The position numbers were made by a program, and so were the translations under genes. DNA of 64,000 nucleotides from Rhodoplanes sp. (GTDB lineage Bacteria > Pseudomonadota > Alphaproteobacteria > Rhizobiales > Xanthobacteraceae). This document shows positions 18,735 through 28,646 of the stretch, piece after piece; positions within the stretch are counted from its first letter, which is position 1; each line of letters opens with the position of its first letter. The notes beneath the pieces were generated by a model, which searched no databases, had not been told where the DNA came from, and was given only the letters and a program-made list of their open reading frames with translations. The stretch covers positions 186,001 through 250,000 of the forward strand of contig NZ_JACAAX010000001.1 in the NCBI RefSeq assembly GCF_013377085.1. Direction: 5' to 3'.

Positions 18735-19997
18735 TTACTCCGCCAGCTCCGGCTCCCGGTGATCGACCAGGGCGTCGAGGGCGCGCTCGATGCGATCGGG
18801 GTCGAGCACGCGGGTCTTGGCCACCACCTTGCCGTCCTGGGTGAAGACCAGCGACGGGGTGTCCACCGCGCCGAGCCGCGCCGCCAGGCATTCGCCCTTG
18901 TAGGTGTCGACCAGCCCGAGCCGCACCCGCCCGGCATAGTGCCGCTCGATCTCGCGAATGGTCGGCAGGAAGTCGCGCGAGCGCTCGTCGATCGGCGAGT
19001 AGACGTAGATCATGCCGGGCAGCTCGCATTGCAGGAGCTGGTTCTCGAACACGTCCAGCTCGGCGATGTAGCGCTCGGCCTCGAATCCCGCGATGGCGCC
19101 GTCGCCGACCGCGGTCGCCACCTGCCTGAGGCAGGTCTGGCGGACGTCGCCGGCCGCGAACACCCCGTCGAGATTGGTCTGCATCCGCGTGTTGGTCGGG
19201 ATGTAGCCGCGCTCGGTGAGCGTCACCTGGCCCTGAAACAGCTCGGTCGCCGGCAGATAGCCGATGAAGTAGAAGCAGCGGTCGACCGGCACCGGCACCA
19301 GCTCGCCGTTGCTCGTGTCCTTCAGAATGACGGCCTCGAGCCGCTCGCCGCCTTCGAAGTGGTCGACCACGGTGTTCCAGCGGAACTCCATCTTGGGCTC
19401 GCGCATCGCGTCCGCCTGGGCGGCGGCGTTGGCGTCCATGTGGCCTTCCTCGTGGATGACCGACATGATCACCTTGGAGGCGAACTTGGTGAGGAACAGG
19501 CCCTCCTCGACGGCGGCGTCGCCCGAGCCGATCACCATCACGACCTTGTCCTTGCAGCTCGCGGCGTCGCAGGTCGCGCAGAACGAGATGCCCTTGTCGT
19601 AGAGGAAGGCCTCCTCGCCGGGCGCGCCGAGCAGGCGCGGCTTGCCGCCGGTGGCGATGATCACGGCCTTGGCGTGATAGACGGTCCGGAAGGTCTCGAT
19701 GATCTTGTCGCGGCCGCCGAGATCGACCCGTTTGACCGGCGTGTTCTTGAACTCGGCGCCGAAATGGCGGGCCTGCTTCTCGAACTTCCTGGCGAGCTCG
19801 AGCCCGGTGATGCCCTCCGGGAAGCCCGGATAGTTGGCGATCTCGTTGGTGTAGGTGGCGAGGCCGCCGATCAGGCCTTTCTCGATCACCAGGGTCTTCA
19901 GCCGCGCGCGGCCGCCATAGAGGGCCGCCGTGAGGCCGGCCGGTCCGCCGCCGATGACGACGAGATCGTAATACTGGTGGTCCTTGGTGATGGGCAT
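18735..19997 (-). CDS. Thioredoxin-reductase-like FAD/NAD(P)H oxidoreductase fused to a thioredoxin-fold domain
   Basis: 420 residues, about 100 longer than thioredoxin reductase. Residues 10-300 hold the FAD site (VVIGGGPAGLTAA), the redox pair Cys140-AT-Cys143 in the NADPH domain (MVIGSGDAAVEEG follows), and the FAD-tail motif GVFAAGDVRQ. The last about 110 residues are a thioredoxin-like fold (YVYSPIDERSRDFLP to VDTPSLVFTQDGKVV) that has lost its CxxC. It is the third gene of the tusA-yeeE operon, so it probably serves sulfur trafficking: reducing persulfides, or the thiosulfate/sulfane sulfur brought in by the membrane partner. Family placement is sure; the sulfur role is inferred from context. 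Confidence 0.88.
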   Translation of the reverse strand: MPITKDHQYYDLVVIGGGPAGLTAALYGGRARLKTLVIEKGLIGGLATYTNEIANYPGFPEGITGLELARKFEKQARHFGAEFKNTPVKRVDLGGRDKIIETFRTVYHAKAVIIATGGKPRLLGAPGEEAFLYDKGISFCATCDAASCKDKVVMVIGSGDAAVEEGLFLTKFASKVIMSVIHEEGHMDANAAAQADAMREPKMEFRWNTVVDHFEGGERLEAVILKDTSNGELVPVPVDRCFYFIGYLPATELFQGQVTLTERGYIPTNTRMQTNLDGVFAAGDVRQTCLRQVATAVGDGAIAGFEAERYIAELDVFENQLLQCELPGMIYVYSPIDERSRDFLPTIREIERHYAGRVRLGLVDTYKGECLAARLGAVDTPSLVFTQDGKVVAKTRVLDPDRIERALDALVDHREPELAE

Positions 19998-20075
19998 GTG
20001 CGGTGAGCTTCCAGTGGGTCGGCGAAATGGCGACAGGCGGCGGCGCGGGCCTGGCGGCCCGCGCCGTGGACGGGC

Positions 20076-21422
20076 TCAGGCGTTGCTGCGCTTCGACCAC
20101 CAGTCGGCGAGCAGCCAGATCGCGAACAGGCCGGTGAGCTGCACCGCGAGGGCCGGGACGAAGCCGCCGAGGATGTTCGGCAGGTAGACGGCGCCCTTCA
20201 TGTCGACCATCAGGAGGTCGCGCCAGAGCGGCCATGCCGCCGCACCGATCAGGCCGCCGATGCAGAAGAATGGCAGCACGATCCACTGCTGGACGAAACC
20301 CTCGCCGACCCGCATCAGGGTGCCGGAGGCGCAACCGCCCGAGATCACGGCGCCGATGCCGAACAGGAAGGCGCCGACGGCGGTGTGGACGCCGACCGGC
20401 GAGATCAGGCCGATCTTGAGAGCCGCTTCGAGGTTTCCGGTCCGGATGTAGGAACCGAGCTGCAGGGCCGAGACCAGCACGGTTGCCAGTGCCAGCGCCA
20501 CCATGACGGCCTTGGTCAGGTTGGTGCCGCCGGTGAGACAGGGATCGCGCATCGCCGCCGTGAAGCAGAACCGCGCCCGCTGCAGCGTGAAGCCGAGCGC
20601 AATGCCGATCACCCAGAAGACCGCCAGCCGCGGCGCCTTCTGTATGTCGACATAGTAGTAGGCGATCATCCCGAGTCCGAGCAGCAGGGCGAGCCCGATC
20701 GGGAATTGGGTGACGTTCTCCTTCTTCTCGACGCGGGTGCGCTGGATGCGCCGGATGCCGCCGCCGGGCTTGCCCGGCGCCGACGCGGCCACCGGAGCTG
20801 CCGCCGGCGAAGGCGCGACCGCCACCGCCGTGCTCTCGCCGATGAAGACGGAGACCAGCAGCTTCGACCCGACGAAGGCGCCGATGAAGATGAACAGCAT
20901 GAACACCCAGCCGTGCAGCGACATCGACGGGACGCCCGAGAACATCGCCCCGATATTGCAGCCGAACGACAGGCGGGCGCCGAAGCCCATCAGCAGGCCG
21001 CCGATGATCGCGGCGGCGACTTGTCTGCTCGATTTGATGTTTTTGATCTTGAACTGACTGGCCAGCAGGGTCGCGAGCAGCGCGCCGAACACCAACCCGA
21101 CGTCGATCAGGGTGCCGGCGTCGGTGAAAAAACCGACCTGCGGGTTGTTGAAGGCGGGCGCCACCTCCTTGAAGTACGTCCAGGTGTGGGGATCGCCGCC
21201 GACCAGGCCCCAGGCCCAGGCGCCCCAGAAGGTGAGGGCGGTGGTGACACCCCAGACCGAGCCGGTGGATTCCAGCAGCGATGCCGCCAGCACGGCGAGC
21301 AGGACGGCGCCGGTCAGATAGGTCCAGGGCTGAACGAGAATCGCCCTGAACGTCGTGGTCTGGCGAAGGGCCTTGAGAAGGGAGGTTTCCGGAGGCCGGG
21401 GGAGGGCGGTGATGTCGGTCAT
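20076..21422 (-). CDS. YeeE/YedE-family sulfur transporter (TsuA-like)
   Basis: 448 residues with about ten membrane helices in two repeats joined by an Ala/Pro/Arg-rich cytoplasmic linker (about 205-245). Each half carries the conserved cysteines of the family: SFGCNIGAMFSG in the first, and ARFCFTAAMRDPCLTGG plus ISGGCASGTLMR in the second. Crystallised TsuA relays thiosulfate through such cysteines. tusA lies 67 bp upstream and the reductase 78 bp downstream on the same strand, so import, persulfide transfer and reduction are encoded together. The exact substrate (thiosulfate, sulfide or selenium compounds) is not shown by sequence. Confidence 0.9.
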   Translation of the reverse strand: MTDITALPRPPETSLLKALRQTTTFRAILVQPWTYLTGAVLLAVLAASLLESTGSVWGVTTALTFWGAWAWGLVGGDPHTWTYFKEVAPAFNNPQVGFFTDAGTLIDVGLVFGALLATLLASQFKIKNIKSSRQVAAAIIGGLLMGFGARLSFGCNIGAMFSGVPSMSLHGWVFMLFIFIGAFVGSKLLVSVFIGESTAVAVAPSPAAAPVAASAPGKPGGGIRRIQRTRVEKKENVTQFPIGLALLLGLGMIAYYYVDIQKAPRLAVFWVIGIALGFTLQRARFCFTAAMRDPCLTGGTNLTKAVMVALALATVLVSALQLGSYIRTGNLEAALKIGLISPVGVHTAVGAFLFGIGAVISGGCASGTLMRVGEGFVQQWIVLPFFCIGGLIGAAAWPLWRDLLMVDMKGAVYLPNILGGFVPALAVQLTGLFAIWLLADWWSKRSNA

Positions 21423-21489
21423 GGCGGGTCTCGCAATCCCGTCCTCGCCGTCGGGGACGGGCGTTGGGTGGATCGGATGGTCCGCACGC

Positions 21490-21717
21490 TCAGTGGCTCT
21501 TCTCGATGACGATTTCCCACTGCCCCTCGCTCACCTCCTCGATCTCGAAATTGTGGCCTTCCTTGTTGGCCCATTCCGGGATGTTCTTCATGGCGCAGGA
21601 ATGGTCGATCGCGACCACGAGCACGTCGCCGACCACGAGCTCGCCGAGCGCCTTCTGGGTGCGGATCAGCGGGACCGGGCAGGCCTCGCCGAGGCAGTCG
21701 AGCGTCTTCTCCGTCAT
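21490..21717 (-). CDS. tusA: TusA-like sulfur carrier protein
   Basis: 75 residues, typical TusA length. The N-terminal LDCLGEACPVPLI contains the CPxP motif whose first Cys carries the persulfide. The C-terminal strand EGQWEIVIEKS completes the IF3-like fold. As first gene of a tusA-yeeE-reductase operon it probably accepts sulfur from the membrane protein and hands it on, rather than serving only tRNA thiolation as in E. coli. A perfect FNR/FixK-type site lies about 240 bp upstream of the start. Confidence 0.9.
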   Translation of the reverse strand: MTEKTLDCLGEACPVPLIRTQKALGELVVGDVLVVAIDHSCAMKNIPEWANKEGHNFEIEEVSEGQWEIVIEKSH

Positions 21718-21954
21718 CTGGCAGTCTCCATTGGGATGTGAACGCAGCGGCAGGCGTCCGGCGGCCGGCATCGACTGCCGGGGGCCGAATGTCGAGCCGT
21801 GGGGCGAATGGCGGCGTACGACCGATACGGGTCCGGCCACGGATCAGCCGGTCCCGCAGCAGCGACGAGAGCAAAGGATGGGATGTCCTGGTCACGGCAT
21901 CGAACCATTCGCGGTCGAAGCAGCCGAGGATCATATTAGTAAACGTGAATGATA

Positions 21955-21968
21955 TTGATCGCCATCAA
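21955..21968 (-). promoter_or_regulatory. FNR/FixK-type box upstream of tusA
   Basis: TTGAT-CGCC-ATCAA is a perfect match to the FNR/FixK consensus TTGAT-N4-ATCAA. On the minus strand a -10-like TATGAT (21935-21930) starts 20 bases after the box, close to the spacing of a class II activator site near -41.5. In between lies ATTC-N8-TAAT (21950-21935), one base from the ATTC-N8-GAAT motif reported for BigR/SqrR-type sulfide sensors. This predicts induction of the sulfur operon under low oxygen and possibly by sulfane sulfur. Confidence 0.6.
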
Positions 21969-22120
21969 ACCGGATAGCCGATATCGCGGCGACGCGGTCC
22001 CGCTATGCGCGCAACGTGGGACTCGTCCCGGCGACGGCACACCGAATGCCTCCGCCTCGGCCTTGCTGCGTGCGCCTTCCACCGTGGTGACGCGCCGGCG
22101 CCGTCGCGCCCCGGCGACAG

Positions 22121-22147
22121 CAAAACGGGGCGCCGAAGCGCCCCGTT
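22121..22147 (-). terminator. Intrinsic terminator after the pca/MFS operon
   Basis: A 9-bp stem AACGGGGCG / CGCCCCGTT with a 6-nt loop. On the minus strand it is followed by TTTTG, 29 bp after the MFS stop codon. Confidence 0.75.
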
Positions 22148-22175
22148 CGATCGTCGCAACCGTCGTGGTCCGGCC

Positions 22176-23531
22176 TCAGGCCTCCTTGACGACCTTGGCC
22201 ACCTTGTCCAGCACGGTGCGGCGCTCGCGATAGATCATGTAGACCGTCGCCAGCGCGCCGAGGATGCTGGTGATGATGCCGAGATACCAGATGCCCACGA
22301 ACTCGGTGTAGAAGGCGCCGCCGGCGAACGAGAACTTCGCCGCCATGAAGCCCGAGACCGACAGCGCGATGGCGCCGGCGAACTGGCCCACCATGTTGAT
22401 GATGCCCATGGTGAAGCCGGCCGATCGGACCGACCAGATCTCGGCCGCCGAAGCATTGATCAACGGGAAGATGTTGATCACCACGCCGGCGAAGAAGGCG
22501 AGTGCCGCGAGCGAGAAGGTGTTCGGGATGTGCAGCGTGAACAGGAAGAAGGTGAGGCCGATCAGCACCAGGCCGCTCCCGATCACGACGGCACGCGGAA
22601 TGCCGTGCTTGAGCAGCTTGTCGGAGAGCCAGCCCACGCCGGGCGTGCCGACGACGCGGCCGATCACGTAGACCGACGCCATGCCGCCGCCCGCGATGAT
22701 GGCCGCCTCCTTCGACATGCCGGCTTCCTGGATGTAGAAGTCGGTGGCGTAGAGCGGCAGCCAGCCGGGTACCAGGCGGGTCGCCACCATATAGGCCGAC
22801 CAGACCAGCGACATGATCCACAGGGCCGGATCCTTGGCGATCAGGCCGAGGGTCTGCCTGTAGGAGAGCTGCTGGTGCTCCTCCTTGTCCTCCTTCTGCT
22901 GGACCGACGGAAGGCCCATGTCGGTCGGCGAGGCACGCAGCAGCAGCAGTGCGAGCAACGCGATGGCGAAGACGACGATCGCCATCAGGATGGTCGACGC
23001 CCGCCAGCCGGTGACGCCGAACAGGCCGCCCTTCGCCAGCACCACGGCGAACACCGGGATGAGCAGGAAGGTCATCACCTCGCCGAGGCCGCCGCCGGGC
23101 CCGGAATACATCTCCATGGCGAAGCCGCGCTCCTTGATGGAGAACCATTTCGCCAGCGCCGAGGTGATCGGCACGTAGCCGGCCGCGGCGACGACGCCCA
23201 TCGCGGCGCGCCAGACCAGCGCCTCCGTGAAGGTGCCGCTGAAGGCGAAGCCGGCGAGGAACAGCGCCAGGATGCCGATGCCGATCGGGATGACGCGGCG
23301 GCTGCCCCAGACGTCGGCGGCCGTGCCCCACGGGATCTGGGCGACCGCATAGGCGTAGAAGAAGGCGGAGCCCAGAAGTCCGAGCTCCGGCTTGCCGATG
23401 TTGAGGTCCTCCATCAGGTATTTGGTGATGGAGGCGTAGTTCCAGCGGACCAGTTGCGACGTGCAGTAGACCAGCATGCACGCGATCAAGATGACCCAGC
23501 GATAGTTCGCCTTGTTCTTCAGGAACGTCAT
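22176..23531 (-). CDS. Major facilitator superfamily transporter (anion/carboxylate type)
   Basis: 451 residues with twelve predicted helices and a central cytoplasmic loop (about 200-225, acidic QQKEDKEEHQQ). The loop 2-3 motif is GTAADVWGSRRVIPIG, the usual G-x3-D-x2-G-x-RR/K signature, and the N-terminus with WNYASI resembles the anion:cation symporter group that carries organic acids. It is the last gene of the pcaIJF operon, 114 bp after pcaF, and a terminator follows. Transport of an aromatic acid or beta-ketoadipate is therefore likely; a specific substrate cannot be given. Confidence 0.88.
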   Translation of the reverse strand: MTFLKNKANYRWVILIACMLVYCTSQLVRWNYASITKYLMEDLNIGKPELGLLGSAFFYAYAVAQIPWGTAADVWGSRRVIPIGIGILALFLAGFAFSGTFTEALVWRAAMGVVAAAGYVPITSALAKWFSIKERGFAMEMYSGPGGGLGEVMTFLLIPVFAVVLAKGGLFGVTGWRASTILMAIVVFAIALLALLLLRASPTDMGLPSVQQKEDKEEHQQLSYRQTLGLIAKDPALWIMSLVWSAYMVATRLVPGWLPLYATDFYIQEAGMSKEAAIIAGGGMASVYVIGRVVGTPGVGWLSDKLLKHGIPRAVVIGSGLVLIGLTFFLFTLHIPNTFSLAALAFFAGVVINIFPLINASAAEIWSVRSAGFTMGIINMVGQFAGAIALSVSGFMAAKFSFAGGAFYTEFVGIWYLGIITSILGALATVYMIYRERRTVLDKVAKVVKEA

Positions 23532-23645
23532 GGCAGGGTACGAGCCCGGGGGGTGTGTAAGTGTACGCTGTCGTGGGCGGCGCAGGCTTGCGTCTCCGCT
23601 CGTGCCTTTCAGGCCCGGGCGGAGACGAGAGAACTCGCGCCGGTC

Positions 23646-24848
<1,203 letters not shown>

Positions 24849-24871
24849 GTCGATGAGCCCCTTTTGAAGAG

Positions 24872-25525
24872 TCAGTCTTTGCGGAGAAGTTTGAGGCCGC
24901 AGATTTTTTCGAGGGCCTCGAAGGAGAGGCCCGGCACCAGGTCGTGGGCGACGACGCCCGCCGGCGTGATGTCGAAGGTGGCGTGGTCCGTGTAGACGCG
25001 CCTGACGCAGCCGATCCCGGTGAGCGGGCTCGAGCAGCGCTCGACCAGCTTGCTGACGCCCTTCTTGGTGAGCAGGTCCATCATCACGAAGACCGACTTG
25101 GCGCCGATCGCCAGATCCATGGCGCCGCCGACCGCGGGAATCGCGTCCTTGGCGCCGGTGTGCCAGTTGGCGAGGTCGCCGGTGACGGAGACCTGGTAGG
25201 CGCCGAGCACGCAGTAGTCGAGATGGCCGCCGCGCATCATGGCGAACGAGTCGGCGTGGTGGAAATAGGCGGCGCCGGGCAGCGCCGTCACATATTGCTT
25301 GCCGGCATTCATCAGGTCGATGTCCTCCTCGCCGGGCGGCGGCTTCGGGCCCATGCCCAAGAGGCCGTTCTCGGTGTGGAGGATGATGGTGACGCCCTCG
25401 GGCAGGCAGTCGGCGACCTCGGTCGGGGCGCCGATGCCGAGATTGGCGTAGGAGCCGTCCGGGATGTCGTTGGCGATGCGCTCGGCGAGCTCTCGCCGGG
25501 TCAGGCGCTGGATGTCTTGGCTCAT
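24872..25525 (-). CDS. pcaJ: 3-oxoadipate CoA-transferase subunit B
   Basis: 217 residues, standard beta-subunit length. The catalytic glutamate is Glu51 in [12 protein letters not shown], the (S)ENG motif of class I CoA-transferases; [14 protein letters not shown] follows. With PcaI it moves CoA from succinyl-CoA to beta-ketoadipate. The ATG at 25525 gives the family N-terminus ([16 protein letters not shown]). The gap to pcaI is 26 bp and to pcaF 23 bp. Confidence 0.93.
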   Translation of the reverse strand: MSQDIQRLTRRELAERIANDIPDGSYANLGIGAPTEVADCLPEGVTIILHTENGLLGMGPKPPPGEEDIDLMNAGKQYVTALPGAAYFHHADSFAMMRGGHLDYCVLGAYQVSVTGDLANWHTGAKDAIPAVGGAMDLAIGAKSVFVMMDLLTKKGVSKLVERCSSPLTGIGCVRRVYTDHATFDITPAGVVAHDLVPGLSFEALEKICGLKLLRKD

Positions 25526-25551
25526 TTTTGGAGTCTCCGGAACCATGCCGC

Positions 25552-26229
25552 TCAGCCGTGGGTCGGGGTGGGCTTCACCTCGACCACCCGCTTCACGAAG
25601 ATGCCGGGCGTGACGACGGTCTCGGGATCGAGATCGCCGACCGCCACCACCTCGGACACCTGCGCGATCGTGCACTTGGCGGCGGTCGCCATCACGGGTC
25701 CGAAATTGCGCGCCGTCTTGTGGTAGACGAGGTTGCCGAGTGCGTCGCCCTTGTAGGCCTTGATGAAGGCGTAGTCGGCCGAGATCGGATACTCGAGCAC
25801 GTAGTGGCGCCCGTTGATCTCGCGGGTCTCCTTGCCCTCGGCGAGCAGCGTGCCGTAGGCGGTCGGCGTGAAGAAGGCGCCGATGCCGGCGCCGGCGGCG
25901 CGGATGCGCTCGGCGAGATTGCCCTGCGGCACCAGGTCGAGCACGAGCTCGCCGGACAGATAGCGCTCGTCGAACGCCTTCGAGTCCGCCTGGCGCGGGA
26001 ACGAGCAGACGATCTTCTTCACCCGCCCGAGCTTGATCAGCGCGGCGATGCCCTCGCTGCCCGTGCCGGCATTGTTGGAGATGATGGTGAGGTCCTTGGC
26101 GCCCTGCGCGATCAGGGCGTCGACCATCTGGAACGGCACGCCGGCATCGCCGAAGCCTCCGATCATGATCGATGCACCGTCCGGAATGTCGGACAGCGCC
26201 GCCTCCAAGGATGGGCAGATTTTGTTCAT
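25552..26229 (-). CDS. pcaI: 3-oxoadipate CoA-transferase subunit A
   Basis: 225 residues. The CoA-binding glycine-rich loop [12 protein letters not shown] and [14 protein letters not shown] are typical of alpha subunits of succinyl-CoA:3-oxoacid CoA-transferases. First gene of the pcaI-pcaJ-pcaF-MFS operon, transcribed divergently from pcaR. The 316-bp region between them holds three PcaR-like boxes. Substrate assignment to beta-ketoadipate rather than acetoacetate rests on the adjacent pcaF and pcaR. Confidence 0.93.
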   Translation of the reverse strand: MNKICPSLEAALSDIPDGASIMIGGFGDAGVPFQMVDALIAQGAKDLTIISNNAGTGSEGIAALIKLGRVKKIVCSFPRQADSKAFDERYLSGELVLDLVPQGNLAERIRAAGAGIGAFFTPTAYGTLLAEGKETREINGRHYVLEYPISADYAFIKAYKGDALGNLVYHKTARNFGPVMATAAKCTIAQVSEVVAVGDLDPETVVTPGIFVKRVVEVKPTPTHG

Positions 26230-26275
26230 GGGATCTCCACGCGATGGTGCGGGCGACGATCGGCCTCGCACAGTC

Positions 26276-26290
26276 GTTCGATTAGCGCGC
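26276..26290 (+). promoter_or_regulatory. PcaR-like box 1
   Basis: GTTCGATTAGCGCGC, three differences from the PcaR site GTTCGATAATCGCAC described in Pseudomonas putida (recalled from the literature). It is the box nearest pcaI, 47 bp upstream of its start. Confidence 0.4.
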
Positions 26291-26322
26291 GGAAACCTGC
26301 GCCGGCTTTCAATGTCCGTCAA

Positions 26323-26337
26323 GTTCTATAATCGCAC
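26323..26337 (+). promoter_or_regulatory. PcaR-like box 2 overlapping a consensus -10
   Basis: GTTCTATAATCGCAC differs at one base from the P. putida PcaR site. It contains a perfect TATAAT (26327-26332) that could serve as -10 for pcaR on the plus strand, and it abuts TTGACG on the minus strand (26322-26317), a good -35 for pcaI. A regulator bound here would touch both promoters. Confidence 0.6.
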
Positions 26338-26447
26338 GACTGTGCGAAAACAGAGCTGGTCTGCACGATGCGCTGCTCCGTTGACGACCGCGGATACCAA
26401 AGTCGTGTGCCAGGGCTGGCAGAACGGCTCCACATCGGCTACGACTT

Positions 26448-26462
26448 GCGCGATAATCGAAC
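26448..26462 (-). promoter_or_regulatory. PcaR-like box 3
   Basis: Read on the minus strand GTTCGATTATCGCGC, two differences from the PcaR site. It lies 83 bp upstream of the pcaR start, so autoregulation is likely. Confidence 0.5.
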
Positions 26463-26545
26463 GAGGTGGCGCCCTTGTGCTGCGGCGACGACGCTGTGTC
26501 CTGATCGGCGGGCGCCGGAACAGGGTGTCAGAGCGGCAGGACGTG

Positions 26546-27382
26546 ATGACCGACACCGATTTCGACGACGACGGGACTGCGCCGGCGCCCGGTCGCGGAT
26601 TGCCCGAGGCCGGCGAGGGGCCGGTGCCGGGCGATCCCAACATCATGACGTCGCTGGTGCGCGGGCTCGCCGTGATCCAGGCGTTCTCCCGCGAGACCTC
26701 GTCGATGACGATCTCGCAGATCAGCCAGAAGACCGGCATTCCACGCGCCGCCGTGCGGCGCTGCCTCTACACGCTGCGGGCGCTCGGCTTCGCCGACACC
26801 GAGGACGGCCGCCGCTACGTGCTGCGGCCCCGCATCCTGGCGCTCGGTCACGCCTATCTGGGCTCGATTCCGCTGACCCGGATCGCCCAGCCGTTGCTGC
26901 GGCGGATCAGCAACGCGCTCAACGAGTCGTGCTCGATCGCCATCCTGGACGGCGACGACATCGTCTACATCGCCCGCGCCTCGGTCTCGCGCATCATGAC
27001 CATCGACCTGCATGTCGGCAGCCGGCTGCCCGCCGCTTTCACCTCGATGGGTCGCGTGCTGCTCGCCTATCGGCCGAACGAGCTCGAGGAGCGGCTCGCC
27101 CGCGTAGGCTTCGGGGCGTTCACGCCGAACACCATCAAGGATGCCGCGGCACTGCGGGCCGAGATCGCTCGGGTGCGCGAGTCCGGCTACGCCATCATCG
27201 ACCAGGAGCTCGAGCTCGGGTTGCGCTCCATCGCGGTGCCGATCATGGCGTCCGACGGCACCGCTTTCGCGGCCCTCAATGTCGGCGTCCACGCCTCGCG
27301 CATGTCGACGGCCGAAATGATCGAGAAGATCCTGCCGCTGCTGCGGCAGGCCGCCGCCGAGCTGTCGCTCTGCGTCGGGTAA
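26546..27382 (+). CDS. pcaR: IclR-family regulator of the beta-ketoadipate pathway
   Basis: 278 residues. After a 30-residue acidic, Pro-rich N-terminal extension comes the IclR winged helix (about 35-95: SLVRGLAVIQAFS, then ISQKTGIPRAAVRRCLYTLRALGF) and the effector domain (about 110-275). The sequence closely follows the PcaR/PobR/PcaU branch (SCSIAILDGDDIVYIARA, AFTSMGRVLLA). Beta-ketoadipate is the usual co-inducer. It is divergent from pcaIJF and leads maleylacetate reductase with 15 bp between. ATG 26546 is chosen; a GTG directly before it is also possible. Confidence 0.9.
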   Translation: MTDTDFDDDGTAPAPGRGLPEAGEGPVPGDPNIMTSLVRGLAVIQAFSRETSSMTISQISQKTGIPRAAVRRCLYTLRALGFADTEDGRRYVLRPRILALGHAYLGSIPLTRIAQPLLRRISNALNESCSIAILDGDDIVYIARASVSRIMTIDLHVGSRLPAAFTSMGRVLLAYRPNELEERLARVGFGAFTPNTIKDAAALRAEIARVRESGYAIIDQELELGLRSIAVPIMASDGTAFAALNVGVHASRMSTAEMIEKILPLLRQAAAELSLCVG

Positions 27383-27397
27383 TCGAAGAGAGTTGGA

Positions 27398-28468
27398 ATG
27401 ACATCGTTCGTCTACACGTCCCATCCGGTCCGCGTCGTCTTCGGCAGCGGCACCGTGCAGACAATCCCGGAAGAGGTCGAGCGGCTCGGCCTGTCGCGCG
27501 TGCTGATCGTCACCACGCGGTCTCAGGCGGCGACCTCGGCCGCGGTGGCGGCCGCGCTCGGCCCGCGCCTGGCGGGGATCTTCCCCGGCGCCGTGATGCA
27601 CACGCCGGTCGCCGTCACCGAGACCGCGATGGCGATCGTGGCGGAGAAGCGGGTCGACGGCGTGCTGGCGATCGGCGGCGGCTCGACGGTCGGGCTCGGC
27701 AAGGCGATCGCGGTGCGGACCGACCTGCCGCAGATCGTCGTGCCGACCACCTATGCGGGCTCGGAGATGAGCCCGATCCTGGGCGAGACGAAGGACGGGC
27801 AGAAGGTCACGCAGTCGAGCGAGAAGATCCGCCCCGAGGTGGTGGTCTACGACGTGGATCTCACGCTCGCGCTGCCGCCGGCGCTCTCCGGCACCAGCGG
27901 CATCAACGCGCTCGCCCATGCGGTCGAGGCGCTCTATGCGCGCGACCGCAATCCGATCGTCGACCTGATGGCGCTGGAGGCGATCGGCGCGCTCGTGAAG
28001 GCGCTGCCCCGCATCGTGCGCGATCCGCAGGACCGCGAGGCGCGCGCCGCCGCGCTCTACGGCGCCTGGCTGTGCGGCGTCTGCCTCGGCAGCGTCGGCA
28101 CGGCCCTCCACCACAAGCTCTGCCACACGCTCGGCGGCAGCTTCGACCTGCCGCATGCCGAGACCCACACGGCCGTTCTGCCGCATGCGCTCGCCTACAA
28201 TGCCCCGGCCGTGCCCGACGTGATGGCGCGGCTCGCCGCGGTGCTGTCGACCGACGATCCGGCCCGTGCGCTCTACGACCTCGCCGGCGCCGTCGGCGCC
28301 AAGCGCGCGCTGCGCGATCTCGGCATGCCGGAGGCGGGCATCGATGTCGCCACCGAGCGGGCGCTGGCCAATCCCTACTTCAATCCGCGGCCGCTCGACC
28401 GCGACGCCATCCGGGCTCTGCTCACCCGGGCCTATGCCGGCGAGCCGCCGCTGCGCGAGCGTCCGTGA
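27398..28468 (+). CDS. Maleylacetate reductase
   Basis: 356 residues of the iron-containing alcohol dehydrogenase family, in the maleylacetate reductase branch: N-terminal FVYTSHPVRVVFGSG, cofactor loop IGGGSTVGLGKAI, VPTTYAGSEMSPILGET, and the metal-binding histidines in NALAHAVEA, HHKLCHTLGG and LPHAETHTAVLPHA. It reduces maleylacetate to beta-ketoadipate with NAD(P)H, the step that links hydroxyquinol or chlorocatechol ring cleavage to the pca genes opposite. No ring-cleavage dioxygenase is in the window, so it must come from elsewhere. Co-transcribed with pcaR. Confidence 0.92.
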   Translation: MTSFVYTSHPVRVVFGSGTVQTIPEEVERLGLSRVLIVTTRSQAATSAAVAAALGPRLAGIFPGAVMHTPVAVTETAMAIVAEKRVDGVLAIGGGSTVGLGKAIAVRTDLPQIVVPTTYAGSEMSPILGETKDGQKVTQSSEKIRPEVVVYDVDLTLALPPALSGTSGINALAHAVEALYARDRNPIVDLMALEAIGALVKALPRIVRDPQDREARAAALYGAWLCGVCLGSVGTALHHKLCHTLGGSFDLPHAETHTAVLPHALAYNAPAVPDVMARLAAVLSTDDPARALYDLAGAVGAKRALRDLGMPEAGIDVATERALANPYFNPRPLDRDAIRALLTRAYAGEPPLRERP

Positions 28469-28646
28469 GGGCGCCGGCGCGACGGACCGAAGCCCGGCGC
28501 GGTGCGGCCATGCGGGCGGCGCCGCCTCGTTCGGCTGGACCGGCGGCCGGCAACGCGCAAAACTCCGCGCCGTCCGAGACGATCGTCGCGGGCCGGACGT
28601 TCATCCCTGAAAGCACGCGGCGGTTGCACAGCGAGGAGGCGACATC

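Noticed and set aside
21740-22120. Possible gene between tusA and the MFS gene
   Set aside because: Frames there lack ribosome sites and domains; the space is explained by a promoter, an FNR-type box and a terminator.
28469-28646. Possible small gene between maleylacetate reductase and the DapA-like gene
   Set aside because: Only Arg/Ala-rich frames continuing from neighbours; no ribosome site except that of the DapA-like gene.
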